A DNA stretch of 64,000 nt from DAINRZ01 sp964634885. GTDB taxonomy: Bacteria > Bacteroidota > Ignavibacteria > Kapaibacteriales > UBA2268. The DNA lies in NCBI GenBank assembly GCA_964634885.1, contig CAZWLN010000007.1:62001-126000 (forward strand). The letters are read 5' to 3'. This document shows, one piece after another, positions 26,925-36,283 of this stretch. The notes under the pieces were generated by a model that was not told the DNA's origin, made no database searches, and worked only from the letters and a program-made list of their open reading frames with translations. The translations under genes and the position numbers were made by a program. The first letter of the stretch is position 1. Every line of letters starts with the position of its first letter.

Positions 26925-27360
26925 TCACTGCTGGTCATTTATGGCGTGTCGTTTTCTTTTCCCCCACCTTAGATAAGGCGGGGGCAGGGGGCGGTTGGAT
27001 TTTTTTAGTTTATCAAGTTTGTAAAGTTCATAAAGTAAGAAGAAGCAGAACCGGTGCGGCTTTTCCCCCACCTTGGATAAGGCGGGGGTAGGGGGCGGTT
27101 GGATTTCCTTCTGTGATAAGATGGACTCCACCTAAGCAGTCGGGACGGCAGGCAAGATTGACTCCACTCCGCAGGTGCATGGGATCTGTGTGAACAAGGG
27201 GCAGTTGCCCCTTGTTCAAGTGCCGGAGCTTTCTTTCGAACTTGTGATCTTGATATACTAATTACCCCATCCCAGCCTTCCCCAAGGGGAAGGAGAAGGA
27301 AACGCCGGGTTCTTCAAGTCCTCCCCTTGGGGAGGATTTAGGTGGGGTCTAACGCTTCAA
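26925..27360. repeat. Composite block of GC-rich interspersed repeats
   Basis: Three repeat modules are packed upstream of tRNA-His. Two closely matching units at about 26958-27000 and 27064-27104 carry CCCCCACCTTRGATAAGGCG and GGGGGCGGTTGGATT. They are separated by 60 bases of unrelated sequence. A third module at 27265-27350 carries CCCCATCCCAGCCTTCCC and TCCTCCCCTTGGGGAGGATT, as in the family-1 copies at 4950 and 33150. A hairpin with GGGGCA/TGCCCC arms lies near 27196-27216. No reading frame here is convincing. Confidence 0.7.
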
Positions 27361-27457
27361 ACCTTCGGAAGGTTCTCCCGTTCCCATTCCCGCACATATA
27401 TAAAAAAAAGTTCTGGTATTTTCGGGAATTATTATTAATTTTGTAGTCCTGAAAAAC

Positions 27458-27534
27458 GGCGAAGGTAGCTCAGGTGGTAGAGCACCAGATTGTGGCTCTG
27501 GTGGTCGCGGGTTCGATCCCCGTCCTTCGCCCCA
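27458..27534 (+). tRNA. tRNA-His (GTG)
   Basis: The cloverleaf is complete. The acceptor stem is GCGAAGG/CCTTCGC with the extra G at position -1 facing C73, the identity element of tRNA-His. The D arm reads GCTCAGGTGGTAGAGC, the anticodon stem CCAGA/TCTGG encloses the loop TTGTGGC with anticodon GTG, and the T arm reads GCGGGTTCGATCCCCGT. The 3' CCA is encoded. Confidence 0.97.
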
Positions 27535-27551
27535 ACTTTTTCCATTTTATT

Positions 27552-27580
27552 TGTAACGTTTCACCTTTTCATGTGTAGAT
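27552..27580 (+). promoter_or_regulatory. ECF-sigma-type promoter motif upstream of first Omp28-like tandem gene
   Basis: TGTAAC and GTAGAT are separated by 17 bases, within the longer context TTTGTAACGTTTC ... ATGTGTAGAT. The motif resembles those at 30302, 33333 and 47011, all upstream of T9SS cargo genes. It lies about 190 bases before the chosen start. Confidence 0.45.
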
Positions 27581-27773
27581 TATTAGATTGAGTGTTATCG
27601 ATATAAATAATTAATAATGAAAAATTATTAATTATAATATCATAGCAAGGTTTACTAATTTATATGTTTGGAATGGAATATGTTGTTGGTTAGTAAAATG
27701 AGAGATGACAAAAATGCAAATCAGGGATTTAAATAATTCAATAAATATTATCCAATTATCAAAGGACATACCT

Positions 27774-30230
27774 ATGAAAAAGATTCTGTTACCCTTTCTC
27801 CTGGCCTTTACCTTGGGAGTATTGATCAGCCCGTTGAATTCACAGTCATTGGTCAGTACAAACCCTGAGAATAGAAAAGCTGTAATCGAAGAGTTTACAG
27901 GCCTGTCATGCCCATATTGTCCGGAGGGCCATGTAGTCGCCGACGGTATTGCAAATAAGTATCCCGGTAAAGCGCTTGTTGTTGCTTACCATCCGTCAAA
28001 CGGTTCATTCAATACGCCATACACTGCAGCTGAAGACTTGCGCCGCCAGTGGCCTGCAAGCTTTTGGGGAACATTCTCCGGTACTACAAGTATGCCTTCG
28101 GCAATGATTAACAGAATACCCTGGAATGCAGGCCCCAGAGGAATAGGCAGAGGAGGCTGGGAAGCTGCTGCTGTAGAAGTAATGAAAGTAGCATCCCCCT
28201 GCAATGTCGGTTTAATATCGGGCTATGACGTTTCGACAAAGAAACTGACAGTTGACGTCGAAGTCTATTTCACAAGCGCTGTAACAGATCAATACAGCAT
28301 TTACGTCGTATTGACCGAAGACAGCATCGTTACCCACCAAAGGGATTATACTATATCTGGAAATGGAAATTGGCGGGAGAATTATGTACACAAGAGGACA
28401 TTCCGTGAAGCCTTAACGGACGTCAACGGCGATCCCATCAGTGGAAATACCTCAAAAGGAACATTGGTTACAAAAAAATATACATTTACAAATTCCCAGA
28501 ACTATGTCATCAGCAGATGCAGCGTCCTTGTATTCATCCGTAACAAATCCAATGATGAGATCGTTACCGGCAACATCGGGTCTGCCAATGCCCAGACCTT
28601 GTTCCTTACGACAACTGAATCGCTTTTCTCATCGGCAGCCTCTTCCGAGACAGTAGAAAAAGTGTTCACAGTAAAGAATATTTCTACATCAAGCAAAACC
28701 CTTAACATCACATCTTCGAAATCACAAAGGACTCCTTCTGACTGGACCACTGAAGTAGCTCTTCCTCCGGGAGTATTAAAGAACGGCAATTCTCCACAGG
28801 GTTCAGTATCCCTGAATCCCGGCGAATCCAAGGATATTACGCTCAAATTCACTCCCGGCGCCACTGTCGGAGTTGGAGACGCTGTTTTAACCGTCCAGGA
28901 AATATCTCCGGGCAAAGGTACCCAGACTATGCAGCTTACCGTTGTGTCTTCCAACATCGAATACCTCGAGATCCTCGACGACGACTCCGAAGGGTCAACA
29001 CTGTTAACCACAATCAAAGCCACCGGCAGGGAACAATTCCTGCGGTTTGACGCCGAAGGCTTCATCGAAGCACAACCCTATCTCAACAATATTAAATACG
29101 TGGTTTGGACTTCAGGCCTGACCGGCGGCATCAGTAAAGAAGAAGCCACCGCCATCTCCCAGATGCTCGACAAAGGCGCCAGGGTGCTCATCAGCGGCGC
29201 TTCCGCACTCAGCACTCTCTATTACGACGACAGTGAGAACCCGCTGTTCTCGAAACTCGGCGTCACCTGGGATTCGGAAACAGGTACCCTGTCTAACACA
29301 ACCTTTACACTCGCCGGAATGGGAACAGACAAGAAATTCTCTACGATGAACCTGCCTTCCACCCTGCGAACAGGCAGCGACAACCTTCAGCCGATACTGA
29401 TCAAAGACGCTCAGGTCGCTTCACCGATACTGAAGATCAACGGTACCAGCCACGTAATGGGCGCAAAGACACAGACTTCGACATACAAAGTGATTACACT
29501 TCACTTCGACCCCTTAGCAATTTCGCTCGCTTCAGGTGAACAAAAACTTATCGACTCCTGCCTGACATGGCTCGAAGAAACCGTTTTCGTTGGGCCTGTT
29601 GCTTCACTGAGCACAGAAGAGCTTAGCTTTGGCGACATCAAAGCCGGCAAAGACAAGGAATTGGAAGTTGAAATCTCTAACAACGGCGATCAGCCTCTCG
29701 AACTGAAGAAGATAGAAATTACAGGTACGGGTTCCGCTGCTTTCTCAATCACATCCGGCAGCATCGACCAGGTAAAGAGTATCGCCCCCGGCGAGAAACA
29801 CACCGTTACAGTGAAATTTGCCCCACCGTCGGACATCACGGCTACCACAAACTACCAGGCATCGCTCGACCTGACCAGCAACGTCGGCAGCAGCGAAGTT
29901 TACAACGTTGCACTCAAAGGTACAGGCATATATGAACCCGACGGTGTCGAAGACGAACAGGCCACAGCCCTTCAGGTAAGCGCCACACCCAACCCTGTCG
30001 GCAGCGAAGCAGCGGTTACATTCACACTCAACGGCAGCCTGCCGTCGAATGTGGAAGCAGTACTCATCGACGCTTCCGGTAAAACCGTCCGTACCATTTT
30101 CAACGATGCAATGATTCCCGGTACGGTTACACGTTCACTGACGACAACAGGCCTTGCATCTGGCGCCTATTACATAATCGTAAAATCTCAGTCCGGCAAT
30201 TTAAATATTCCGATAATTATCAATAAATAA
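27774..30230 (+). CDS. Omp28-like thioredoxin-fold T9SS protein, paralogue A (CPYC)
   Basis: The start was placed at the ATG preceded by AAAGGA, giving 818 residues with signal peptide MKKILLPFLLAFTLGVLIS. Residues of about 30-140 form an Omp28-type thioredoxin domain with the redox motif CPYC in EEFTGLSCPYCPEGH. A beta-rich middle follows. An ASH-like immunoglobulin domain (LSFGDIKAGKDKELEVEISN) spans about 625-715, and a type A T9SS sorting domain (VEAVLIDASGKTVRT ... SGAYYIIVKSQSGNL) ends the protein. It should be a surface protein with thiol-disulphide activity or redox-dependent binding. It is the first of four tandem paralogues and has a strong terminator. Confidence 0.85.
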   Translation: MKKILLPFLLAFTLGVLISPLNSQSLVSTNPENRKAVIEEFTGLSCPYCPEGHVVADGIANKYPGKALVVAYHPSNGSFNTPYTAAEDLRRQWPASFWGTFSGTTSMPSAMINRIPWNAGPRGIGRGGWEAAAVEVMKVASPCNVGLISGYDVSTKKLTVDVEVYFTSAVTDQYSIYVVLTEDSIVTHQRDYTISGNGNWRENYVHKRTFREALTDVNGDPISGNTSKGTLVTKKYTFTNSQNYVISRCSVLVFIRNKSNDEIVTGNIGSANAQTLFLTTTESLFSSAASSETVEKVFTVKNISTSSKTLNITSSKSQRTPSDWTTEVALPPGVLKNGNSPQGSVSLNPGESKDITLKFTPGATVGVGDAVLTVQEISPGKGTQTMQLTVVSSNIEYLEILDDDSEGSTLLTTIKATGREQFLRFDAEGFIEAQPYLNNIKYVVWTSGLTGGISKEEATAISQMLDKGARVLISGASALSTLYYDDSENPLFSKLGVTWDSETGTLSNTTFTLAGMGTDKKFSTMNLPSTLRTGSDNLQPILIKDAQVASPILKINGTSHVMGAKTQTSTYKVITLHFDPLAISLASGEQKLIDSCLTWLEETVFVGPVASLSTEELSFGDIKAGKDKELEVEISNNGDQPLELKKIEITGTGSAAFSITSGSIDQVKSIAPGEKHTVTVKFAPPSDITATTNYQASLDLTSNVGSSEVYNVALKGTGIYEPDGVEDEQATALQVSATPNPVGSEAAVTFTLNGSLPSNVEAVLIDASGKTVRTIFNDAMIPGTVTRSLTTTGLASGAYYIIVKSQSGNLNIPIIINK

Positions 30231-30264
30231 AATTTGCGGATTATTATCTGCTTAGTCTTTAAAG

Positions 30265-30302
30265 AACTTCCGAAAGTTTTACTCTTTCGGAAGTTTTTTT
30301 TT
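30265..30302 (+). terminator. Strong Rho-independent terminator
   Basis: AACTTCCGAAAG and CTTTCGGAAGTT form a perfect 12-bp stem with a 7-base loop, followed by a T tract of about seven. It lies 34 bases after the stop of paralogue A and separates it from the promoter of paralogue B. Confidence 0.92.
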
Positions 30303-30330
30303 GTAACATTCCGTGTTCACATGTGTCTAT
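30302..30330 (+). promoter_or_regulatory. ECF-sigma-type promoter motif upstream of Omp28-like paralogue B
   Basis: TGTAAC at 30302 and GTCTAT at 30325 are separated by 17 bases (context TTGTAACATTCC ... ATGTGTCTAT). It is directly downstream of the terminator of the previous gene, as expected for an independent promoter. Confidence 0.5.
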
Positions 30331-30400
30331 ACGTTGATGAAAGCAAGATTATTTATATAGAAATATGAAGGAAAAAATATTGAATAAAATAATGAATAAA

Positions 30401-30541
30401 CCCAGATAAAGCATTAGGAGTTATTAACATCTCATAATTAGTTGATATATAGCAACATAACAACTTCCCCCTCCTTGGATAAGGAGGGGTCAGGGGTGGT
30501 TGGAAATACCGTGTTTTTGGGGGTCTAATGCACAATCCGGG
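30401..30541. mobile_element. Family-2 MITE-like element (copy 2) with 17-bp flanking duplication
   Basis: The 141-bp element starts CCCAGATAAAGCATTAGG and ends TCTAATGCACAATCCGGG, imperfect inverted repeats. It is flanked on both sides by the identical 17-mer ATAAAATAATGAATAAA (30384-30400 and 30542-30558), the mark expected of an insertion. Inside are ATATAGCAACATAACAAC and CCCCTCCTTGGATAAGGAGG. It lies in the leader between the promoter-like motif and the start of paralogue B. No protein is encoded, so movement would need a transposase or recombinase supplied in trans. Confidence 0.82.
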
Positions 30542-30595
30542 ATAAAATAATGAATAAATAAATGGAATCTACAATCATTATCAAAAGAGAACCAT

Positions 30596-33019
30596 ATGAA
30601 GAAATTGTTTCAGACCATCCTCGTCCTAATACTATCATTTCTTGCATTAACACATCTTTCAGCTCAGAAATACGCATCAACCCAGGTAGAAAAGAAAAAA
30701 GCAATAATTGAAGAATTTACCGGAGTAAAATGTACATACTGTCCGAAAGGGAATGCAGTTGCATCCGGCATAGAAAACTCGTACCCCGGAAATGCCTTTG
30801 TAGTGTCTTACCACCCTTCAAGCCAAAACTTTTGTGTTCCCTTTGAAGGTGATGAGAATCTTGGTAGAAACTGGCCTGTCCCAATACTATCCTATTCCGG
30901 TTCAAATTTCATGCCTTCAGCAATGGTGAACCGAAGAAGATTCGATGAAGGCTTGTCCCTTAGTCGTGGATTATGGGAGATATCCGCACTTATGATCATG
31001 ACTGAGAGTTCTCCATGTAATGTTGGTTTTATCAGCAAATACGATATAGAAACAAAAACCCTGACTGTCGATGCGGAAGTCTATTTCACAACTGCTGTCG
31101 AGGATAACTTCACAGTTACTGTTGTACTGATGCAGGACAGCATTGTTACTAAGCAGTCAGGCGGGGGAGATCACTATGTACATAAGAAAACGTTCAGGGA
31201 AGGCCTGACAGACGTATGGGGCGATCCTATTACCGAAGAGACAGGAAAGGGAGCATTGATCGAAAGACGATACAGCTTCGACAACAGCAGCACCAATTAT
31301 AACATGGAAAGGTGCAGCGTACTGGTTTTTATACGCAATAATGTAAACGGCGAAATTATTACCGGAAACGGCGGCAAAGCCAATTCCGCACTGATTTCAT
31401 TGGCATCCTCGGTGCCGCCATACACTACAGCCGGGACAGGCGAGACTTCCGAAATAAAATGCACCTTAAAAAATCTCTCAGACAACCAGCAAACGATCAG
31501 GTTGTCGGCATCAAGATCGACAAGAACACCTGAAGATTGGACAATAGACGCAACAGGCCCAACAGTACAGGTAACAGAAATGGGCGTCAATGTCAGTCTG
31601 CAGGCAGGAGCAACAACAGAATTAACACTGAAAATCACTCCAGGAATCACCACAGGTGTCGGAGATGTAATTCTCAAAGCTGAAGGAACTGCTTCCGGAC
31701 AAAATTCCATTAAGCTTACAACCATTTCCCGTAATGTAGAGTACCTTGAAATAATGGAATCGCCTTCGGACAATGAACCACAGTCTCTAAACAGGATAAT
31801 CAAAGCAACTGGAAGAGAACCCTATCTCAAATTTGAAACAGCCGGATTGCAATACATCCATCCTCTTCTTCAGAACCTGAAAGTTGCTCACTGGAGCTTC
31901 AACCCTAATATGTTTTTGTCGCAGGTTAAAGCATCAACCATAACTGAGATGATGGAGAAAGGTGTCAGAGTCCTTCTGACCGGTACGACCCCTATTGGTA
32001 GCCTATTTACAAGTGATCCCGATCATCAAATCTTTGAATGCTTAGGAATTACATATGATCAGGAAAACCTTATTATGCCTGGATCAAGCTATACATTTAC
32101 CGGCAATCCTGCTGACGATTACTTCAAGTCGTTATCAATTCCCTGGACAAGAGACAGTCTGACAGATAATCTGGCAATTCCAGTTGAGATAATTAATTCT
32201 TCAGTAGCAGCGCCGATACTAACAATAGACAATACGAACATTTCCATTGCAACGAAATCGCATACTGTCAGGTCAAAAGCAATAGTATTGCACTTTAATC
32301 CCTATTCAATCAATTCACCTGATGATCAGGAGGAATTAATCGATAGATGCCTCGACTGGCTTGAAGCACCTGATGAGACAGGCCCCAGATTAGTTTTCAA
32401 TCCGGGAAAACTGGATTTCGGAAAAGTAAACCAAGGTAACAGCGTTGACCGGCATTTGCTGATCACCAATTCAGGCAACCGGCCACTTGTGATATCAAAA
32501 ACAGAGCTTACAGGAAATGATAATGCATATTTTTCAATTCATTCAGGAAACCTTACAAAAACTGATACAATCCCTCCTGATTCGTCTCACATAATTATTC
32601 TGAGGTTCAATCCAACTTCAGGAACTCAAGACTCGAAATCCTATTTTTCACAATTAAAAATTACCAGCAATGATAAAAAATCATCGGTTTATAATATTAG
32701 ACTTACAGGTTTGGTCATTCAGGGTAATGTCAGTGTTGAGGCCGAGAATCCGCCACAACTTGAAGTTCAAATTCACCCGAATCCTGTATTCTCAGAGTCG
32801 GTAGTTGAATTCCGGCATAATGACGCTTTACCAATATTTGTTAAAGCTTTATTAATTGATGTATCAGGAAAGGTAGTCGATACTGTATTCAATGATATAA
32901 TGGCACCCGGTTCTACAATGTGCTCATTTAATACTACCAACCTGGCTTCCGGCTCCTATTTCCTCATCGTAAAATCTCAATCCGGTAATTTATGTGTTCC
33001 AATAGTGATCAATAAATAG
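30596..33019 (+). CDS. Omp28-like thioredoxin-fold T9SS protein, paralogue B (CTYC)
   Basis: An 807-residue paralogue of the preceding gene with the same order of parts: signal peptide (LFQTILVLILSFLALTHLSA), Omp28/thioredoxin domain with redox motif CTYC in FTGVKCTYCPKGN near residue 48, beta-rich middle, ASH-like domain (LDFGKVNQGNSVDRHLLITN), and T9SS sorting domain (VKALLIDVSGKVVDTVFND ... SGSYFLIVKSQSGN). Its codon use and GC content are lower than those of paralogues C and D. The stop codon TAG abuts the end of a family-1 repeat element. Function is probably surface redox or adhesion; the partner is unknown. Confidence 0.85.
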   Translation: MKKLFQTILVLILSFLALTHLSAQKYASTQVEKKKAIIEEFTGVKCTYCPKGNAVASGIENSYPGNAFVVSYHPSSQNFCVPFEGDENLGRNWPVPILSYSGSNFMPSAMVNRRRFDEGLSLSRGLWEISALMIMTESSPCNVGFISKYDIETKTLTVDAEVYFTTAVEDNFTVTVVLMQDSIVTKQSGGGDHYVHKKTFREGLTDVWGDPITEETGKGALIERRYSFDNSSTNYNMERCSVLVFIRNNVNGEIITGNGGKANSALISLASSVPPYTTAGTGETSEIKCTLKNLSDNQQTIRLSASRSTRTPEDWTIDATGPTVQVTEMGVNVSLQAGATTELTLKITPGITTGVGDVILKAEGTASGQNSIKLTTISRNVEYLEIMESPSDNEPQSLNRIIKATGREPYLKFETAGLQYIHPLLQNLKVAHWSFNPNMFLSQVKASTITEMMEKGVRVLLTGTTPIGSLFTSDPDHQIFECLGITYDQENLIMPGSSYTFTGNPADDYFKSLSIPWTRDSLTDNLAIPVEIINSSVAAPILTIDNTNISIATKSHTVRSKAIVLHFNPYSINSPDDQEELIDRCLDWLEAPDETGPRLVFNPGKLDFGKVNQGNSVDRHLLITNSGNRPLVISKTELTGNDNAYFSIHSGNLTKTDTIPPDSSHIIILRFNPTSGTQDSKSYFSQLKITSNDKKSSVYNIRLTGLVIQGNVSVEAENPPQLEVQIHPNPVFSESVVEFRHNDALPIFVKALLIDVSGKVVDTVFNDIMAPGSTMCSFNTTNLASGSYFLIVKSQSGNLCVPIVINK

Positions 33020-33318
33020 GGTTCTTCGCTGTTTAGTTTGGGTAAAATTATAATAAAAGAGGTCGTATTATTGAGATATTTTGTAGAGGAGCAAGGCCTT
33101 GCATCTCTACTGGTGCGGCTTTTCACTGTTTGGTACGAGATAATTTGAAGCTCGTTTTCTTCAACCCCACCTAAATCCTCCGGGGGAGGTGAAACACTCC
33201 TTCTTTCTCCTCCCCTTAGGGAATAATTCCCCACTGGAGAAGGCCGGAATGGGGTGTCTTCAATATGTGAGTATTTATCTTTCAATTTCTTCTTACCCAC
33301 TCCAAACAGCGAGGAACT
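33019..33318. mobile_element. Family-1 MITE-like element, best complete copy
   Basis: The left end reads GGTTCTTCGCTGTTTAGTTT then GGGTAA. The right end is TTACCC then ACTCCAAACAGCGAGGAAC, giving terminal inverted repeats of about 25 bases. The interior holds GAGCAAGGCCTTGCATCTCT, CCTCCGGGGGAGG and GGGAATAATTCCCCACTGG, the modules of the copy at 4899 in reverse order. It lies immediately after the stop codon of paralogue B. It has no credible reading frame. Confidence 0.78.
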
Positions 33319-33332
33319 TTTTTCGTCTTACT

Positions 33333-33361
33333 TGAAACATAACGCCTGGTAATGTGTCTAT
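33333..33361 (+). promoter_or_regulatory. ECF-sigma-type promoter motif upstream of Omp28-like paralogue C
   Basis: TGAAAC at 33333 and GTCTAT at 33356 are separated by 17 bases, in the context CTTGAAACATAACG ... AATGTGTCTATA. It differs from the other sites by one base in the upstream box and lies about 160 bases before the start codon. Confidence 0.4.
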
Positions 33362-33518
33362 AAAGAAAAATACTATTGACATAGTTTTGCAATTAATACT
33401 TTTTTTTCTCGGCTGTGTTTCTTAGTTTAATACATCTGGGGCTTGCAAAATTGGGTTTCAATTATCAGGAGAAAATGGAACTAAATTGAATTTTTAAAAA
33501 TATCTGACTGAGGATCAT

Positions 33519-35987
33519 ATGAAAAAGTTTTTCCCGCCCATACTGTTCATATTGTTAACAGTATTGTTTTTCAACCCTCTTGTTGCACAGAAGTACGTAA
33601 GTACGCAACCTGAAAAAAAGAATGCCGTCATGGAACTGTTTACCGGCGTACGCGACGCTTACAGCTACGCCGGCAACGAAAAAATCTACAAGATGTCAAT
33701 CTCAAACCCGGCGAACATTTTCATGATCGCCTACCATCCTTCGAACGCTAACTATACCCTGGCCTACGGTGGCGATGAGTCCCTGAGGAGAGAGTGGCCT
33801 TCCAACTTCTTTACAAAGGGTTTTTGCGGCATGAACGGCCCCGACGACCTGCCCGTGGCCATGGTCAACAGGCGCCAGTACAGCGGTGTAAGGGCACGGA
33901 AAAAGGACACATGGAAGAACGACGCCAATGCAATACTCAGCGAGTCCTCCCCCTGCAATGCCGGTTTCCTGGGTACTTACGACGACAAAGCCAAACTTCT
34001 CACGATCGACGTAGAAGTCTATTTCACCGCCACCGTTACCGACAAGTATTACATATATACGGTACTGACGGAAGACAGCGTCGTTACCCGCCAAGCCTGG
34101 CAATACGGCTTCGGCGAGATCGAGAAATACCCTCACAAAAGGGTTTTCAGGGACAGCATCATTCCCGGTGCATGGGGCGACCCCATCAATGAAGCCACGA
34201 CACAAGGCTCCTTGGTTACCCGTAAGTACACATTCGACAACAACGTTTCACAGTACAACATGGAACACTGCAGTGTAATGGTCTTCATCCGCAACGGTGC
34301 AAACGAAGAAATTGTCACCGGATGGGGCAACAAAGCACATACCGACAGGCTTGTTTTTTCTTCGGCCCAGCCTGCTTTCGCTGCAATTCCTGCCGGCACG
34401 GCCAAAACGAGAGTGTTCACACTACGGAACAATTCCGACATTGAAGGCAATCTCCAGTTCACCGTCAGCAAATCCCTTCGTACACCAGCGGACTGGACCG
34501 TCGAGTACTCTACGGCATCATCCAAAGTCAAATCCACCGACAAAATCCTCACTGACAATGTTAAACTCGGCCCGGGAGACTCGGTTGACATTACTCTGAA
34601 AATTAATGCAGGGACAACGGTCGGTGTCGGAGACGCACAACTGACCATCGTTGCCGGCAATATCTTCGGTGAAATCGTTGACATGAAATTCTCAGCCGTA
34701 TCCAACAGCGTCGAATACCTCGAAGTAATGGAAAGGCCCTCCGAGAGCGAGCCCAATTCCCTTGCACCGATCATAGAAGGAGCCGCACGCGACGCAATGC
34801 TTAAATTCGACTCCAAAGGCCTCGCCGACGTTTACACCGGCCTTTCACAACTGAAGCTCGTGTCGTGGAGTTTCAACCCTACCGACACTCTGACAAGCAT
34901 CTATGCCAATACAATAGTCAGCATGATGAAGGGCGGTGTCCGTTTCCTCATCACCGGCTGCTTCCCGATGACTACACTCTTCGATGAATACTATGTTCAT
35001 CCGCTGTTTACATTCCTTGGCGTAACCGTTGACGAAAGCAACAAGCACAATTTCGGCTACAATTTCACATTCAACAGCGTCTCGGGCGAAGAAGACTTCA
35101 AAGGCTTCACACTGCCCTGGAAGATGAACGAGGAAACAGACTCGCTGACGCAGCCGCTAAAGATTACCAATTCGGGCATCGCTTCGCCAATCCTTAAAAT
35201 TGCCGGAGGAAACCTGGTAATGGCTACAAAATCGCAGACAACCAAGTCAAGGGCAGTAATCGTTCATTTCAATCCCTACTCGATTACTTCAGGTACCGAC
35301 AGAAACAAATTCTACGATAAATGCTTCGACTGGCTCGAAGCAAAAGGCGCCCTGGGGCCTCTTGTTACCCTCAGCGATACGAGCATTGCTTTCGGCGAGG
35401 TTAAAGCAGGCAAATTCGGTGAGGTTCTGCTGAAGATATACAGTATCGGGGATTCGGCGCTTAAGATTACGAAAATGGAGATCAGCGGCACCGACAAGTC
35501 CCAGTTCGTCATTTTCAAAGGCGGCATTACCAACGAAATATCCGTAGCTCCCGGCGATTCGCACACTGTAACACTCAGGTTGAACATACCGGCGAACCTG
35601 TTCAATTCCCGCGATTACTCTGCTGCCCTTAAAATAACCACCAGTGCAAGGACCAATCCGGTACAGAGCCTGAACCTCGAAGGTAGAGGCATCGGCACCA
35701 ACGGAGTGGAAGACGGCACAGGCAATGCTATCTCTGTTAAAATAATACCTAATCCGGTCAATGACAGGTCAGTTGTTACTTTCGAAATGAACGGACTGCC
35801 GGCAGAAGTTGAAGCAATCCTCGTGGACGCTTCCGGCAGGGCAATTGAAACGATACACAAAGGCCTGATGGAGTCCGGAACGACTATCCGCAATTTTAAC
35901 GCGGCAGCGCTGCCTTCCGGATTCTACTTCCTTATTGTCCGCTCGCCCTACGGCAACCTGAATATTCCTGTTGCCGTCAAGAAGTAG
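33519..35987 (+). CDS. Omp28-like T9SS protein, paralogue C (redox cysteines lost)
   Basis: The 822-residue product aligns along its length with paralogues A, B and D: signal peptide (FFPPILFILLTVLFFNPLVA), Omp28-type domain, ASH-like domain (IAFGEVKAGKFGEVLLKIYS) and T9SS sorting domain (VEAILVDASGRAIETIHKGL ... SGFYFLIVRSPYGN). In the redox position the sequence is ELFTGVRDAYSYAGN, so the CxxC of A and B is now D-A-Y-S and no cysteine remains at the active site. The fold appears intact, so the protein is probably a non-catalytic binding or structural relative. A terminator follows. Confidence 0.85.
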   Translation: MKKFFPPILFILLTVLFFNPLVAQKYVSTQPEKKNAVMELFTGVRDAYSYAGNEKIYKMSISNPANIFMIAYHPSNANYTLAYGGDESLRREWPSNFFTKGFCGMNGPDDLPVAMVNRRQYSGVRARKKDTWKNDANAILSESSPCNAGFLGTYDDKAKLLTIDVEVYFTATVTDKYYIYTVLTEDSVVTRQAWQYGFGEIEKYPHKRVFRDSIIPGAWGDPINEATTQGSLVTRKYTFDNNVSQYNMEHCSVMVFIRNGANEEIVTGWGNKAHTDRLVFSSAQPAFAAIPAGTAKTRVFTLRNNSDIEGNLQFTVSKSLRTPADWTVEYSTASSKVKSTDKILTDNVKLGPGDSVDITLKINAGTTVGVGDAQLTIVAGNIFGEIVDMKFSAVSNSVEYLEVMERPSESEPNSLAPIIEGAARDAMLKFDSKGLADVYTGLSQLKLVSWSFNPTDTLTSIYANTIVSMMKGGVRFLITGCFPMTTLFDEYYVHPLFTFLGVTVDESNKHNFGYNFTFNSVSGEEDFKGFTLPWKMNEETDSLTQPLKITNSGIASPILKIAGGNLVMATKSQTTKSRAVIVHFNPYSITSGTDRNKFYDKCFDWLEAKGALGPLVTLSDTSIAFGEVKAGKFGEVLLKIYSIGDSALKITKMEISGTDKSQFVIFKGGITNEISVAPGDSHTVTLRLNIPANLFNSRDYSAALKITTSARTNPVQSLNLEGRGIGTNGVEDGTGNAISVKIIPNPVNDRSVVTFEMNGLPAEVEAILVDASGRAIETIHKGLMESGTTIRNFNAAALPSGFYFLIVRSPYGNLNIPVAVKK

Positions 35988-36036
35988 CGCCTGCAAAACG
36001 CCCTATTATTCTGAGTTAAATATAAATCAACCCGAA

Positions 36037-36066
36037 GGGTGGATCTTCAAAGATTCACCCTTTTTT
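36037..36066 (+). terminator. Rho-independent terminator after paralogue C
   Basis: GGGTGGATCT pairs with AGATTCACCC (one G-T pair) around the loop TCAA, followed by TTTTTT. It lies 49 bases after the stop codon. Confidence 0.82.
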
Positions 36067-36283
36067 ATTATCATCATGCCTGTCATCGTGTCAATGATGA
36101 GAGGTGAAAAATTTGGTTTTATTCTTTTTTTTGGCACACATTAATTTTTTGGGGATAAAGCATTAAGTAAATATTGAATTGAATAGTCAGGATTATTTAC
36201 TTGTGTTGAAGTTTGAAGGAATCTATGTCCTTCTATTCCTTGAAAAGATAAAGAATTCTATGTACTGAGACACTCTATTATCA

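Noticed and set aside
26925..27360. Possible CRISPR-like array
   Set aside because: Only two to three units of differing sequence, irregular spacing and GC-rich palindromic modules typical of the dispersed repeats; no cas genes.
34133..34816. 227-residue minus-strand frame inside Omp28-like paralogue C
   Set aside because: Antisense shadow; analogous frames recur in the paralogues because of codon bias.
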